From Scylla paramamosain (lineage: Eukaryota; Arthropoda; Malacostraca; Decapoda; Portunidae): 64,000 bases of DNA. Position 1 is the stretch's first letter, and every line of letters starts with the position of its first letter. The notes under the pieces are model-generated. The model saw only the letters and a list, made by a program, of their open reading frames with translations, was not told the DNA's origin and searched no databases. The DNA lies in NCBI RefSeq assembly GCF_035594125.1, contig NC_087166.1, positions 17,969,766-18,033,765 of the forward strand. The letters are read 5' to 3'. Shown here piece after piece: positions 44,586 to 60,150 of this stretch. Position numbers and translations under genes: made by a program.

Positions 44586-44915
44586 GTATCTAGAAGGAAA
44601 TTATTGTATTAACTGAAATCACAAGAACTGGACATTATTTTATTTATTTATTTATCTTATTTCATTATTATTATTATTATTATTTTTTTTTTTTTAATGT
44701 ATGGAATCCTGACCAAGTGTAACGGAGTTAAAAAAAAAAAGCTGGGAGAAGCCACTGAAGATGCCATTCCTCAAAGGATAGTAAAAAACAATTATTAAAA
44801 ATAATGAGAAAAAAAAAGAATAATATTCACTAAAAATTACTTGAAAAAGATTTTAAGAAATATTTTAAGAATTCCATAATTAAACATGAACTAAAATTTA
44901 TTTTTCTGGTTGCAG

Positions 44916-45023
44916 TTTCATCCTCTGGGTTCCTCTGGAGTGGTGGTGACTTTTCCGCCTATGTCTGAGGTGACCGGTCAGTGGGTGTGGGTGTTGGCCA
45001 TGACAGGAGTGACCCCCATTTAA
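44916..45023 (+). CDS. FUCA: Alpha-L-fucosidase, terminal coding exon
   Basis: Acceptor GGTTGCAG, phase 0. Encodes FHPLGSSGVVVTFPPMSEVT, then GQWVWVLAMTGVTPI and TAA at 45021-45023. The last residues match the usual fucosidase C-terminus (..W.LKLTGV..). The five exons together give 251 residues, about the expected length for this part of the protein. Confidence 0.9.
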   Translation, partial: FHPLGSSGVVVTFPPMSEVTGQWVWVLAMTGVTPI

Positions 45024-45827
<804 letters not shown>

Positions 45828-47597
45828 TCTGTTCTCCAACTAGCCAAAAACTCCTTCATTAACAGAAAATATCAAAACCTTTCAAAATCTAACTCACCTC
45901 GTGACTTTTGGCCCAAAAAACTTTGCTTCTTCTTCTTTCCCTCCTCTATTTCAACCAGATGGCACCACTGCTATCACATCTATTTCTAAAGCTGAACTGT
46001 TCGCTCAAACCTTTGCTAAAAACTCTACCTTGGACGATTCTGGGCTTGTTCCTCCCTCTCCTCCACCCTCTGACTACTTCATGCCACCTATTAAAATTCT
46101 TCACAGTGATGTGGCTTAAACCCTTGGCTTATGCTAAGCCTAAGGCTTAGCCTAAGGGTAACCCTAAGGCTTGGCCTAAGGCTTATGGACCTGATGGGGT
46201 TCCTCCAATTGTTCTCCGAAACTGTGCCTCCGTGCCTAGTCAAACTCTTTCAGCTCTTTCTGTCAACATCTACCTTTCCTTCTTGCTGGAAGTTTGCCTA
46301 CATTCAGCCTGTTCCTAAAAAAAGGTGACCGTTCTAATCTCTCAAACTACCGTCCTATTGCTTTAATTTCCTGCCTATCTAAAGTTTTTGAATCTATCCT
46401 CAACAGCAAGATTCTTAAACATCTATCACTTCACAACCATCTATCTGATCGCCAGTATGGGTTACGTCAAGGCCGCTCTACTGGTGATCTTCTGGCTTTC
46501 CTTACTGAGTCTTGGTCATCCTCTTTTAGAGATTTTGGTGAAACTTTTGCTGTTGCCTTGGACATATTTAAAGCTTTGCACAAAACTTTGATTTCCAAAC
46601 TACCCTCCTACGGTTTTTATCCTTCTCTCTGTAACTTAATCTCAAGTTTCCTTTCTGACCGTTCCATTGCTGCACTTTTCCACGTCTTTCCATAGACGTC
46701 CAACCATTCAGGAGGTAAGCATTTCACGCAGGGAAGCCACAGAACGCTTGATTTCTGATCTTTCTAAAATATCAAGTTTGCAGAGCAAACTTGATATTGT
46801 TCAATGCCTCAAAAACTCAATTCCTCCATCTATCAACTCGACACAACCTTCCAGACAACTGTCACCTCTTCTTCAATGACACTCAACTGTCCCCCTCTTC
46901 TACACTGAACATCCTCGGTCTGTCTTTTACTTATAATCCGAACTGGAAACTTCACATCTCATCTCTAGCTAAAACAGCTTCTATGAAGTTAGGCGTTCTG
47001 AGACGTCTCCGCCAGTTTTTCTCACCCCCCCAGCTGCTAACAAGGGCCTTATCCGTCCATGTATGGAGTATGCTTCACATGTCCGGAGGGGTTCCACTCA
47101 TACTGCTCTTCTAGACAGGGTGGAATCAAAAGCTTTACGTCTCATCAACTCCTCTCCTCTAACTGACTGTCTTCAGCCTCTCTCTCACCGCCGCAATGCT
47201 GCATATCTAGCTGTCTTCTACCGCTATTTTCATGCTAACTGCTCTTCTGATCTTGCTAACTGCATGCCTCCCCTCCTCCTGCGGCCTCGCTGCACAAGAC
47301 TAACTTCTTTCTCTCACCCCTATTCTGTCCACCTCTCTAACGCAAGAGTTAACCAGTATTCTCAATCATTCATCCCTTTCTCTGGTAAACTCTGGAACTC
47401 CCTGCCTGCTTCTGTATTTCCACCTTCCTATGACTTGAATTCCTTTAAGAGGGAGGTTTCAAGACACTTAATCATCAATTTTTGACCACTCCTTCGACCC
47501 TTTTATGGGACTGGCATTTCAGTGGGCATATTTTCTTTATTGGAATTTTGTTGCCTTTGGCCAGTGTCCTTCCTACATAAAAAAAAAAAAAAAAAAT
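45828..47597 (+). mobile_element. J1 jockey-like LINE, 5'-truncated, nested in G2 LTR
   Basis: Best J1 reference here. The + strand reads the endonuclease-RT linker (SSFPPLFQPDGTTAITSISK), RT fingers (GDRSNLSNYRPIALISCLSK), YGLRQGRSTGDLLAFLTES and a palm motif altered to ALDIFKALHK. Near 46670 the frame jumps from FLSDRSIAA to sequence that in other copies lies after YADD, so the GVPQGS and YADD catalytic region is deleted. Then follow LNILGLSFTYNPNWKLHISS, the C-terminal domain and SFIPFSGKLWNSLPASVF, a 3' UTR and poly-A (47577-47596). A local CCTAAGG/GCTTAGC repeat cluster sits at 46125-46185. Dead copy. Confidence 0.85.
46108..46190 (+). repeat. Short CCTAAGGCTTA-like repeats within J1
   Basis: About eight loosely repeated CTTAAACC/CCTAAGGCTT motifs replace the J1 sequence that normally encodes FHALAGLNPRKAYGPDG. 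A small local expansion in this copy. Confidence 0.6.
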
Positions 47598-48708
47598 GGG
47601 GGAAGAATCGACAACCATGTCTAGAAAAAACAGTTAACTTATAATAAAGTATATGGTCGAGGTATGATACCCCATTGGACTTCCGCCTTCCATGACTGTC
47701 CTCCCTCTACCCAACAGAGCGTTAGAGACTCAATCCGAATGTTGTCGTTTACTGCCTCCTGGACAGCAGGCCTTGTCAGGACCTGAGGAGGGAGTAAAGA
47801 TCACTACGCATTTAATTACTTAGGTTCTCTGAGGCTGAACTGAATCAGCCCCCAGTAGCATTTAAGACAAAACAGGGTCACTAACAAGAGACACAATAAA
47901 CTACTAAGAAAGAGTGCCCACAAACACATAAGAAAGTCAGTCACCGCTCACTGCGCAAGCCCGATGCGTACAATCTCACAGCTGAGAAGTAATTTACCTG
48001 GGTATAGTGTGTGTAATATACAATTACCTTTACTGGCAGACTGCTCTGAAGACTCCTATTCTACATAAATAGGCCTGGGCGTACGGCCAGTAATAACTCA
48101 CTAATCCACTTGTGGCAACTGACCTGGCTAACTATTATACCTCCCTGGTCTCTGTCAAATATTAGAGCACGTCTCGGTATGTCTGCTCCTACCAAGCGCC
48201 AAGTAGTGGCTGACTGTGAGAAAGTGCGCCATACAGTTTCCGCTTTGTTGCTAAGGGGAGGGGGTACAAGAAAAGGTGGGTGGGGTGCGAGACACACACA
48301 TACAGACACACCGCTCCCCACCTGCGGTATTTACTTGAATAAGACACTTTACTTATAAAAAAAAATCTACTGATTAAGCAAGGGGGATTATATGAATTCT
48401 GATTCTTTCATGGTCAAAGGCAATTCTTCTGCTGTAAACTATGCGAGACTCAAACTGACTGAACAAGTAGAAATAGGGTAAATTAATCGGGGAAGGAAAG
48501 TATCTGGGCGCGGGAATTCTTATGGTAAGAAGTAGAACTAGGGTAAATTAATTAGGGAAGGAGAGTCTCTGGGGTCGGGAATTCTTTTGGTAAGTTTATG
48601 GCAGCAAACGAACACACTTAATCGTCTGGCGTTCGCACTCTAGCTCTCATCATTCTTACTAAGTTCTTTTTCTTTTTTTTTTATGTTGCTTTATCTAGCT
48701 GCATATCA
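47598..48708 (-). repeat. G2 3' LTR, second part
   Basis: Resumes the LTR after J1 and ends ..TTTATCTAGCTGCATATCA, the reverse complement of the LTR start TGTAATGTACAGCTAG at 10331. Includes a 65-bp tandem duplication (about 48465-48595). Confidence 0.8.
48465..48596. repeat. 65-bp tandem duplication in LTR
   Basis: GTAGAAATAGGGTAAATTAA..GGGAATTCTTATGGTAAG is followed by GTAGAACTAGGGTAAATTAA..GGGAATTCTTTTGGTAAG. The G2 5' LTR has only one copy (53690-53755). Confidence 0.85.
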
Positions 48709-48900
48709 TACGCCCCTCATAAACAAACAAAAAAAAAAGAAATGGAAGGTATATAAAAGCTTACGAACGTTTTAAGAAAGAATATATTCAGAATGAGCAC
48801 TTAACTAGTAGGGCACTTCAACAGATTCAAACATGGGGTGCTAAATCATCACAAAACATCAAATGCCCACACCATTACCCCCCTGCACTGACATGAATAA

Positions 48901-50600
48901 TTAATACACAACTAGAAATAATAGGGTTTCCATTAGGCCCTTCAACTCGGACTGCCGTTTCTTTTTCCTCCTCCTTCTCCTACTCCTCCTCCCAGACCTG
49001 TCTCTGGTACTACTCCAGGAGCTGTAGTCTTCATGGCTCCACTGGTGTGCAAGCTTTCTTCTGCAGGGCATTTTAGTTATTTCTTTTCCTCCAACAGCTA
49101 TGGCTGCTCCAGCGTTTCCTGTGACTCTGTAAATCTTTCCTCTGTCTCCGTCGTCTCCTCGGTCCTCTGCCTTCTCTATTTTTCTGCCAACTCTCACCTC
49201 TCCTCTCTCTATTACACAACGTATTCCCTCTGTATTTTCTTCATACTGTACAAGCATCAGAGTCACCATACAATGACATTTCTTCATCCTTGCACAACAC
49301 AATGCACCCACCAGGGACCGTTGTTTCGGCGCAACATCACGGCAGGGCCAAGCAAAATACTTCCCAACCAAACAAAACAGTCACTCGGGCCTTTACTGCC
49401 CACACCATTACCCCCCGTCCCACACCCATAAAATTGGTAAAACAAAAATGCCACTTCCTTGGTAAAACTCAGAGGCGCACTTGGATCGCTCTCAACTAAA
49501 CAATATACTCCATCCCGGGTGTGACACAACTAAGTCTGCTTCCGACCATCAGGCATAGCGACACTATTACGCCTCATTCCTCCCGCCAGCCCCTTGATGA
49601 AACAGGCATCGCCACAGCGAGCTAATGGTTGCTCCTTTCCAGGACGCAGCATACACATCCCCGCACACGGAGCCAAATACATACATGTGGCCGTTACAAA
49701 ACAACACACCCCAGCTCCAACATGAGCCTGGCCAACATGACACTGGGCCCCAGCTCCACTGGTCCCAACAACTGCTCCCGTGTGCAAGCCTCTCTCATCA
49801 GACCCGATACCATGTCGCTTCGAGGAAGCCGACATCCATCAACACATACTACACTTTTCGGGCCCAGCACCTGGTAATCTCTGACAACTTGGACAAACAA
49901 AGCTCACGTCAAATACATCATAACCTGCCCTGGAAGGAGGAATTGGGCAAGTAACATCACAAATCGCCTCCATCCTGGGAGAAACAATATCGGCCATAAT
50001 ACAAGTGAGAGAAACCCAAGACAAGAGGTCATCAGGTTTGCCAGCCTGATCTACATGGTTACGCCCAACGAACGTGGCTACCCCGAACAGACCGCTACGT
50101 GCTTCCAGCACCTATGTCTCCTTAACTGCGGATGGCACATCAAAATGGAGCAACAAACCTCCGTCCTCATTTCTCCGCCGGCTATTCACAATAGCGTTGC
50201 TCTCAACATACGCTGCCCGACCATCGGCTTCCTTGCCATCCACTCCTGCGTTGGCAGGTAGTGGGGCAACACATACATGAGGGACAGAACCCTCCTTAAC
50301 TACACTGACAGTTGTTGCAGCAGCTGCGAACACTGGTGGCTCACCACTTCAGCAAACACCCACCGTGTTTGCTCCCGGCAGGGGAGCAGCCTGCTCCCCG
50401 CCTCCGGAGCACCCTACAAGGGAGGAAACTCTCACCTCCCTAGCAGAGTCAGGAGTCTCCCCGCCCTTGGCAGCGACCCCTGACAAACTAGACACAACTG
50501 TGGGCGCGGACTTAGTACCCACAGCCTCAACACTAGGCGACAACTGAGTCTGAGCATCACTTCCGAGAGATTTCACAGGGTGAGACAGGCCATCAAACAC
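48901..50600 (-). pseudogene. Unknown region of G2 after the protease
   Basis: Minus frames of about 70-155 residues, none convincing alone. Recurrent parts shared with G1 are GGGEQAAPLPGANT (near 50400), LLGPAVMLRRNNG (near 49340) and a terminal basic stretch rich in Arg/Lys (RSGRRSRRRRRKKKRQ, near 48960). A Cys/Gly-rich part (49500-50100) has no recognised domain. Conservation between two copies suggests it belongs to the family. Confidence 0.4.
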
Positions 50601-50774
50601 TGCGCTCCTTTTTGTGGTGGCCCTTCTTTATTGCAGTCGATCCCTGGAGTCACAGATCCCGTGGGCACCCAACGCCAGGTTGCTCGCCTCGCCTTAGGGC
50701 GAATAACAACTGAGTCAGCACTCTCAGCAGCCTTCCGGATCAGCGTCCGCGGAATGGATATGTACCCAGACACT

Positions 50775-51060
50775 TCCACCTGCCAGGTCATTTCCCAGAA
50801 GAAAATCAGTCCCCGACACTGGCAGGTACTACTCTAGTGACACACGCGCCTCCGCGGTCACTAGCTGCCATGACAACCTAATCTCTGCCGTAGCGAAGCT
50901 CTCTGAGGCACCAATTCCCCGGCAGCACACAGGCAGACCGGAAGCAACTCGCCTTCCAGTCACATTCCTGCACAGCGTTGCTGTGCCGCTGTGTCTCTCA
51001 TAACTGTAATGGGATACGTAACCTACATCAATTTCAACAGTGCCCCGATACAAGAAAGGG
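50775..51060 (-). pseudogene. Gypsy retropepsin-region remnant of G2
   Basis: Minus strand includes VCCRGIGASESFATAEIRL and, at 50776-50809, DFLLGNDLAGGSV, the block that follows the aspartic protease in SCAN-type Gypsy polyproteins. A DTG/DSG active site was not recognised. Frames are broken. Confidence 0.55.
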
Positions 51061-51189
51061 CGGCATCACGGTGAGGTAAACAGATGAGGGAGCGGCCACG
51101 CTGGTCTTTCCACCCTCCCGACTAAACACTGCCCTGATCTCATCACTCCACCTGTCCCGGCCCTGGGACACAATCAAGGCCACCGGCTT

Positions 51190-52388
51190 CTAGGCCGTAT
51201 TGGAAGCTGTGACGGTTATTAATTTGGGATAATTAAATTTGAAGTGTCCCGTACTTCTATAATAATAACATGTGGGGTGCACACGATAACGGGGAGTTCT
51301 GTGTTGCATGCTCCCAAACTGTCTCCGTCGCGGTCTACTCGTAAGTGGAGACTTATTACTTACAGGGCTGAATCGTCCGGACTTATTACTGGAGCCACTA
51401 CTATAATGTGGAATCCCAGACAAACTGGCACCTGTCGCCAGACACAGCATCACTAGCCCCACCAGACGTACCACCAAATCCACCGTTGCACAGGCTGGTG
51501 CGCCAACACATGGTCATCTGCCCACGTTGCTGCCTCCTTAAGGCTTTTGAACCGCTTCTCAAGGAGTAGCGGTATTAACGCCTTCTCAGCCATATTAATA
51601 AAATGTTCCATTACCATGAGTTCCTTTAACTCACGGTAGGAGGTGGCCTGCTCGCTAGCAATGCACTTTTCAAATGTTTCCTCCAGATGGCAAGTACACT
51701 CAAGATATGAGTCACTGGGCCTCTTCTTCCCTCCGCGAAACTGCAGCCTATATGCCTCCAGCCGCAGCTCATACGCTCTCAGGATGTCAGCCTTAAATTC
51801 CTCATAATGTTCCAAATCCTTAACTGACATCCTACCATACACCTCCAGGACCTTAGCCTTCAACATATTAGCAGCAAGGCCAACCCATCTCTCCTGAGGC
51901 TAGTCAAATTCTGAAGCTTTCTTTTCAAATCTCCTAAACTACTCCGTCACCTTCTTTTCATCAGTCTCAGGATTCAACTTCAAACTCCTCACTATCTGGC
52001 TTTCTACTGTATCTTCCTTAACTCCTTCTCCTCTCTTCAAGCTATAAAGTGAATTCATTTCAATCCTAGTCTTCAACTCAAATATCCTATTCTTCTCAAC
52101 CTCCTCCCTCTCATACATTCTCGCCTTCTCCTCTTAATCTGCCTCTAGCTATTTCAGGTCTTTCTCTTTCTCGGCCTCAAGCCTCTTAGCTTCCCTCTCG
52201 GCTTCAAGCATACTAGCCATCTTCTCGGCCTCAAGGCTCCTTGCTTCTCTAGCCTCTTCAGTCTTTAATCTCCTTTCTTCAGTTTTTGCTTCCAACTGGA
52301 GCCTTCTTAACTCTCTTTCCTCTTTCGCTCTATCCTCCTCCATTTCCATTCTTCTCATTTCCAATTTAAATTTCATCTCCTCAGACAT
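51190..52388 (-). pseudogene. Gypsy-like gag of G2, frameshifted
   Basis: Starts MSEEMKFKLEMRRMEMEED at 52388 and runs through a long Glu/Arg/Lys coiled coil to a stop at 52149. In further frames come MLKAKVLEVYGRMSVKDLEH and ILRAYELRLEAYRLQFRG (51866-51750), EETFEKCIASEQATSYRELK, then a decayed knuckle CYYYRSTGHFKFNY (second and last Cys changed to Tyr) near 51240. The order matches G1 and the gag at 17915. Confidence 0.75.
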
Positions 52389-52541
52389 ACCTTTGGTCTG
52401 GAAGAAGCCACCAACACTGTGGGCAGGACTAACTTCCCTTGCCCTCCATGTGGGCACACACAAGACAATGAAATAAACAACAGAATGTTTTCCCCAAGTG
52501 GCAGTGAAGATCCCAGCGATCCTCCTGAGGTCGCCAATTTC

Positions 52542-53479
52542 TGTTATGAACAAAAATCCCTGCCCTCTTCACAAAGCTGCCGCACCTGGACTAGTTTCAC
52601 TCAGTCACCTCCTGCATGGACTCAGTGCAGGGCTCAAAGATGGGTGTGCAGGGTCCCTTTTGACTCCTGCACCCTCTTCACAACAGTTGTAACTCCAGGT
52701 CATAATAATTTGAGGTCGCTAGTCTGTTTTACCGACCCACAGACATGGGAAACAAATACTCAAACAACGCTTAACACCTACAGCTGTGGAAGAATCGACA
52801 ACCACGTCTAGGAAAAACAGTTCATATACAATAACATGTATACGGTCGAGATGTAATACCCCACTGGACCCCGTCCGTGACAGTCTTCCCATTGCCCAAC
52901 AGAGTGTTATAACCTCAAGCCGAGTAGTACCATTTACTGCCTCCTGGACGGCAGGCCTTGTCAGGAACTGAGAAGGGAGTAAAGTTCACTTTGCAGCTAA
53001 TTACTTAGGTCCTCTGCGGCTGAACTGAATCTGCCCGCAGTAGCATTTAAAACAAAACAAGGTCAATAACAAGAGACACAAGAAACTACAATGAAAGAGA
53101 GCCCATGAACACACAGGAGGGTCAGTCACCGCTCACTGCACAAGCTTGACCTATGCAGTCGCACAGCCGAGGAGTCACTTCTCTCGGTATCGTGTGTGTA
53201 ATACACAACTACCCTTACTGGCAGACTACTATGGAGACTCCATATACTATGGAGACACATTCCATATACGTAGGCCAGGGTGTATGGCCGGTAATGACTC
53301 ACTTATCCCCTTAAGGCAACCGACCCGGCTAACTATTATCCCTCCCTAGTCTCCGTCAAATATTAGATCACGTCTGCTCCTATCAAGCGCCAAGTAGTGA
53401 CTGACTGTGAGAAAGTACGTCAAACACTTTTTTTTTTGCGCTGCTGCTAAGGGGAGGGGGTACAAAAAAAGTAGGGTGC

Positions 53480-53522
<43 letters not shown>

Positions 53523-53798
53523 ACATCCACCCACACACCTCTCACCACATCCGGTCTTTACTTGAATACGACACATAGATTTTTAAAATTATACTGATTA
53601 AACAAAGGGGATTAGATGCATTCGGTTTACTTCATGGTAAAGGGGAGCTATTCTGTTGAACACCATGTGAGACTCAAAATGACTAAACAAGTAGAAATAG
53701 GGTAAATTAATCGGGGAAGGAGAGTCTCTGAGCGCAGGGATTCTTATGGTAAGTTTATGGCAGCAAGCGGCCACTCTTTATCGTACATCTGGCGTTCT

Positions 53799-53887
<89 letters not shown>

Positions 53888-53947
53888 TTCTTATTACATA
53901 CTTTTTTTTTATGTTGCACCCTTTTAATATGCTCCCTGCACATTACA
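52542..53947 (-). repeat. G2 5' LTR (variant A)
   Basis: TGTTATGAACAAAAATCCCT to ..CTCCCTGCACATTACA. Just inside the element the minus strand reads GAAATTGGCGACCTCAGGAG, the likely primer-binding region. Contains a CA tract (53487-53518) and a CT tract (about 53800-53882), both absent from the solo LTR at the same places. Confidence 0.8.
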
Positions 53948-57004
<3,057 letters not shown>

Positions 57005-57108
57005 CTACCGTTTCGGACCCTATTCGTGGACCGGCATCTTAGTGTTTTTTTTTTTTTTTTTTTCAATTTTTGTTGCACTTAGCCGATGTCCTTCATACAA
57101 AAAAAAAA
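57005..57108 (+). mobile_element. J1 3' UTR fragment
   Basis: TTTCGGACCCTATTCGTGGA, then CAATTTTTGTTGCACTTAGC and GTCCTTCATACAAAAAAAAA, a diverged version of J1 3' ends. Confidence 0.6.
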
Positions 57109-57177
57109 GTGTTAAAGGAGGTATGTAAATGTATGTTGATTATTTGCTCTTACAATAATATTTGTGAAACAAAACCT

Positions 57178-57697
<520 letters not shown>

Positions 57698-58162
57698 CTA
57701 CCGTGCCGACCTATGGTGCAGCCCTACAGTGCTACGCTATGGTGCTGCCTTTTTTGACGTCCTACGGTATCCGCCCTAGAGTGCTACGTTATGATGCAGC
57801 TCTTTGGTGCTGCCTTACGGTGACGCCCTACGGTGCCACCCTTTGGTGATTCTCTACGATGCCGCCCTACAGTGTTTCGCTGCAGTGCCGCCCTGCAGTG
57901 CTATGCTACAATGTCGCCCAACAGGTCTAGGCTACAGCGCCGCTCTTTCGCGGGGCTCTACGGTGCCGCCTTAAAGTGCCGCCCTACTGTGCCGCCATAC
58001 GGTGCTGCCCTTTAATAACGCTCTGCAGTCACTCTCTATCGTGCTGCCCTTTTGTGACACCCTATGGTTCCTCCCTATGGTTCCGACCCATAGTGCCACC
58101 CTTTGGTGACGCCGCACGCTGCAACCCTACAGTTCTACGAGTTTGACGCCTTTTGGTGCTAC
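57698..58162. repeat. 13-bp minisatellite, about 36 diverged units
   Basis: Consensus CTACGGTGCCGCC. Units line up every 13 bp for about 465 bp with few length changes (one 12-bp, one 14-bp and one 11-bp unit noticed) but many substitutions, so it is old. Because 13 is not a multiple of 3, no reading frame is kept from unit to unit. It joins LTR sequence at the right. Confidence 0.88.
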
Positions 58163-59065
58163 AGAAGGATCGACAACCACTTCTAAAGAAAAAAAAAAAC
58201 AATTACAACGACAACACATATATAGTTGAGGTATAAAACCCCATTTGACTATTGCCCTCATATCAAATTCCACCCACGTCCAACAGCGTGATATAGCCTC
58301 TAGCCAATTAAGGTCTTTTACAGCCTCCTGGATGGCAGGCCTTGTTCAGGCCTGAGTAGGGATTAAAGTTAACTACACAGCTCTTCACTTAGGTGCTCTG
58401 TGGCTGAGCAGCCTCAGCCAACAGTAGCATTTACAACAAAACAAATATGCAAAGTGACATGAATACTGATAAGTGCCCACAAACATACAAACACTCACTG
58501 TATCACTGAGTACTCGGTTTGCTCCAGCATTGCTGAGGAGTCATGCCCTCAATATAATGTTTATAACTACATTCGCCAGCAGACTGATGTAGAGACTCCA
58601 AAAACTACTTAGATAAGCTGGGGCGTATGACCGGTAACTACTCAATTATCCTCTTAAAGCAACTGACCTGTCTAACTGTAAAAATTCCCCAGTCTCCTCT
58701 AAACCATGCAATATGCCCTTCTACGGCCTTCTTGAGTGGTAGCTGGACTATGACTGATTTAAATCATGGGAAGCAATGTGTAATGCTCTCCCATTCTGCT
58801 ACTACGGAAGGAGTTACAAGAGTGGGGGTAGGATGGCGACAAACATACATAGACCTGCCTGCTCACTCACTACACCCTGTGTTGGCTTGTATGAACAAAA
58901 CACTTTACTTCTGAAAATTCTAGTAACTAAGGTATGGGAGCTGGATGAATACTAATTAAGTTATTATCAAGAGCAACTCTTCTACTAAATGCTGCACGAG
59001 ACTCAAATTCAATGAAGAATGGGAAGTACGGAAAATTAATTGGGGAATATAAGAGACATCTCATT
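58163..59065 (-). repeat. LTR variant A fragment, minus strand
   Basis: AAGGATCGACAACCACTTCT onward follows the G2 LTR (47598 on), including CCTCCTGGATGGCAGGCCTT (58324) and the late GAGACTCAAATTCAATGAAG block. It lacks the LTR terminus at its left (minisatellite there) and stops at 59065, where a + copy begins. Confidence 0.75.
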
Positions 59066-59581
59066 GTTTAGTCAGTAGAGTTTGTGAAAGTAAAATGTTT
59101 TATTCAAGTAAAGACAGCGCGGGGAGCGGGTGTGAGCGCGTCTGTATGTGTGCGTGTGTTGCACCCACTCTTTTTTTCCTTATACCCCCTCCCCTTAGCA
59201 GCAGCACGGGAAAGTAGTTTTAGCGCTTTCTCACGCAGCCACTATCAAACAGTTGGAAGAAGCAGACGTGCTAAAACGTGCTCTAATATTGGGCAAAAGC
59301 CCAATTGGTTATTATACCTCGACCATATACATGGTATTTGTATGCATTTGTATGTTTTTCCTAGATATGGGTGTCGATTCTGCTGCAGCTGTGGGTATTA
59401 AGTGTTGATGGAGTATTTCCCTTGTCAGTGGGTTGGTAAAACAGTCTGTCAGCCCCCAATTTAGTGTGTTCCTGTACACCCATATTTAAGGACTGCACTA
59501 GGAGGACTCCACATAGGAGATAGCTCAGGGAAACTAATTCAGGTGTGGCAGCTTGGTGAATGGGCTGGGATTTGTGGTCAT

Positions 59582-59587
<6 letters not shown>
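59066..59587 (+). repeat. LTR variant A fragment, plus strand, internally deleted
   Basis: TGTTTAGTCAGTAGAGTTTG matches 10626; the sequence then skips the central LTR (10800-11240 equivalent) and ends ..GGGATTTGTGGTCATAACA at the TA array. Together with 58163-59065 it forms a head-to-head inverted pair. Confidence 0.75.

Positions 59588-59671
<84 letters not shown>
59588..59671. repeat. (TA)n array
   Basis: About 84 bp of TA against the LTR end, then CATACATACAGATAGATAGA. Confidence 0.96.
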
Positions 59672-59676
<5 letters not shown>

Positions 59677-60009
59677 CATACAGATAGATAGATATAGGGT
59701 GCCAATAGGGAATATTGTAAATTTTCAAAATTCTTATGTTCTTGCCTACTTTGGGTGTATGCTGCCTTTTTGTGAGAAATTACTACATGTATGATTTCAG
59801 CCTGATTGGTTGTTATTTAAAGGTGGCGAATTGAACCTAAAGATACCATTATCAAGGACCAGGCCCCAATCATAGAAATCCCGGCTTTCCATTCATTTTC
59901 ACTTTTCTGTCCGGTCTACACAGTGATTTTAACAATTCTAATCTTGTATGCCTTTACCAAACGTAGGCCTCAGCACACCGTCATTTGTTCATTCCATATT
60001 CCTCCTCAG
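59672..60009. other. Probable intron sequence before the candidate exon
   Basis: No repeat family recognised. Ends in a good acceptor: pyrimidine-rich TTGTTCATTCCATATTCC then TCCTCAG. A + frame with a hydrophobic stretch (59923 on) crosses this acceptor and is probably chance. Confidence 0.45.
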
Positions 60010-60147
60010 GTCACGACAACGACTCGTTCTCAGAGAAGTGTTTGGCTGATAGGCCAACCAACTACAGCAATTACTGGTTCAAAGCTGCCGAGTCGTGGGA
60101 TGCCCTTCGACGATCCCTCAACCTGCATAAGGAACAAAAAAAGACCA
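60010..60147 (+). CDS. Candidate exon, possibly alkaline phosphatase N-terminal region
   Basis: After a strong acceptor the frame reads HDNDSFSEKCLADRPTNYSN, then YWFKAAESWDALRRSLNLHK and EQKKT for 45 codons plus split codons at both ends (phase 1 in, phase 1 out). In animal alkaline phosphatases the segment YW..A...L..AL.L..... directly precedes the KN(V/A)I.F.GDGMG active-site region, and this exon would end just before it. The donor A|GTAGAAC is weak. CR1 sequence begins within about four bases of the donor. Family assignment rests on this pattern only; no downstream exon lies in the window. Confidence 0.4.
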
Positions 60148-60150
60148 GTA

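Noticed and set aside
48901..49371. 156-residue basic minus-strand frame as a separate gene
   Set aside because: Lies inside G2, shares its position with the G1 tail, and has low-complexity Arg/Lys content; treated as part of the element.
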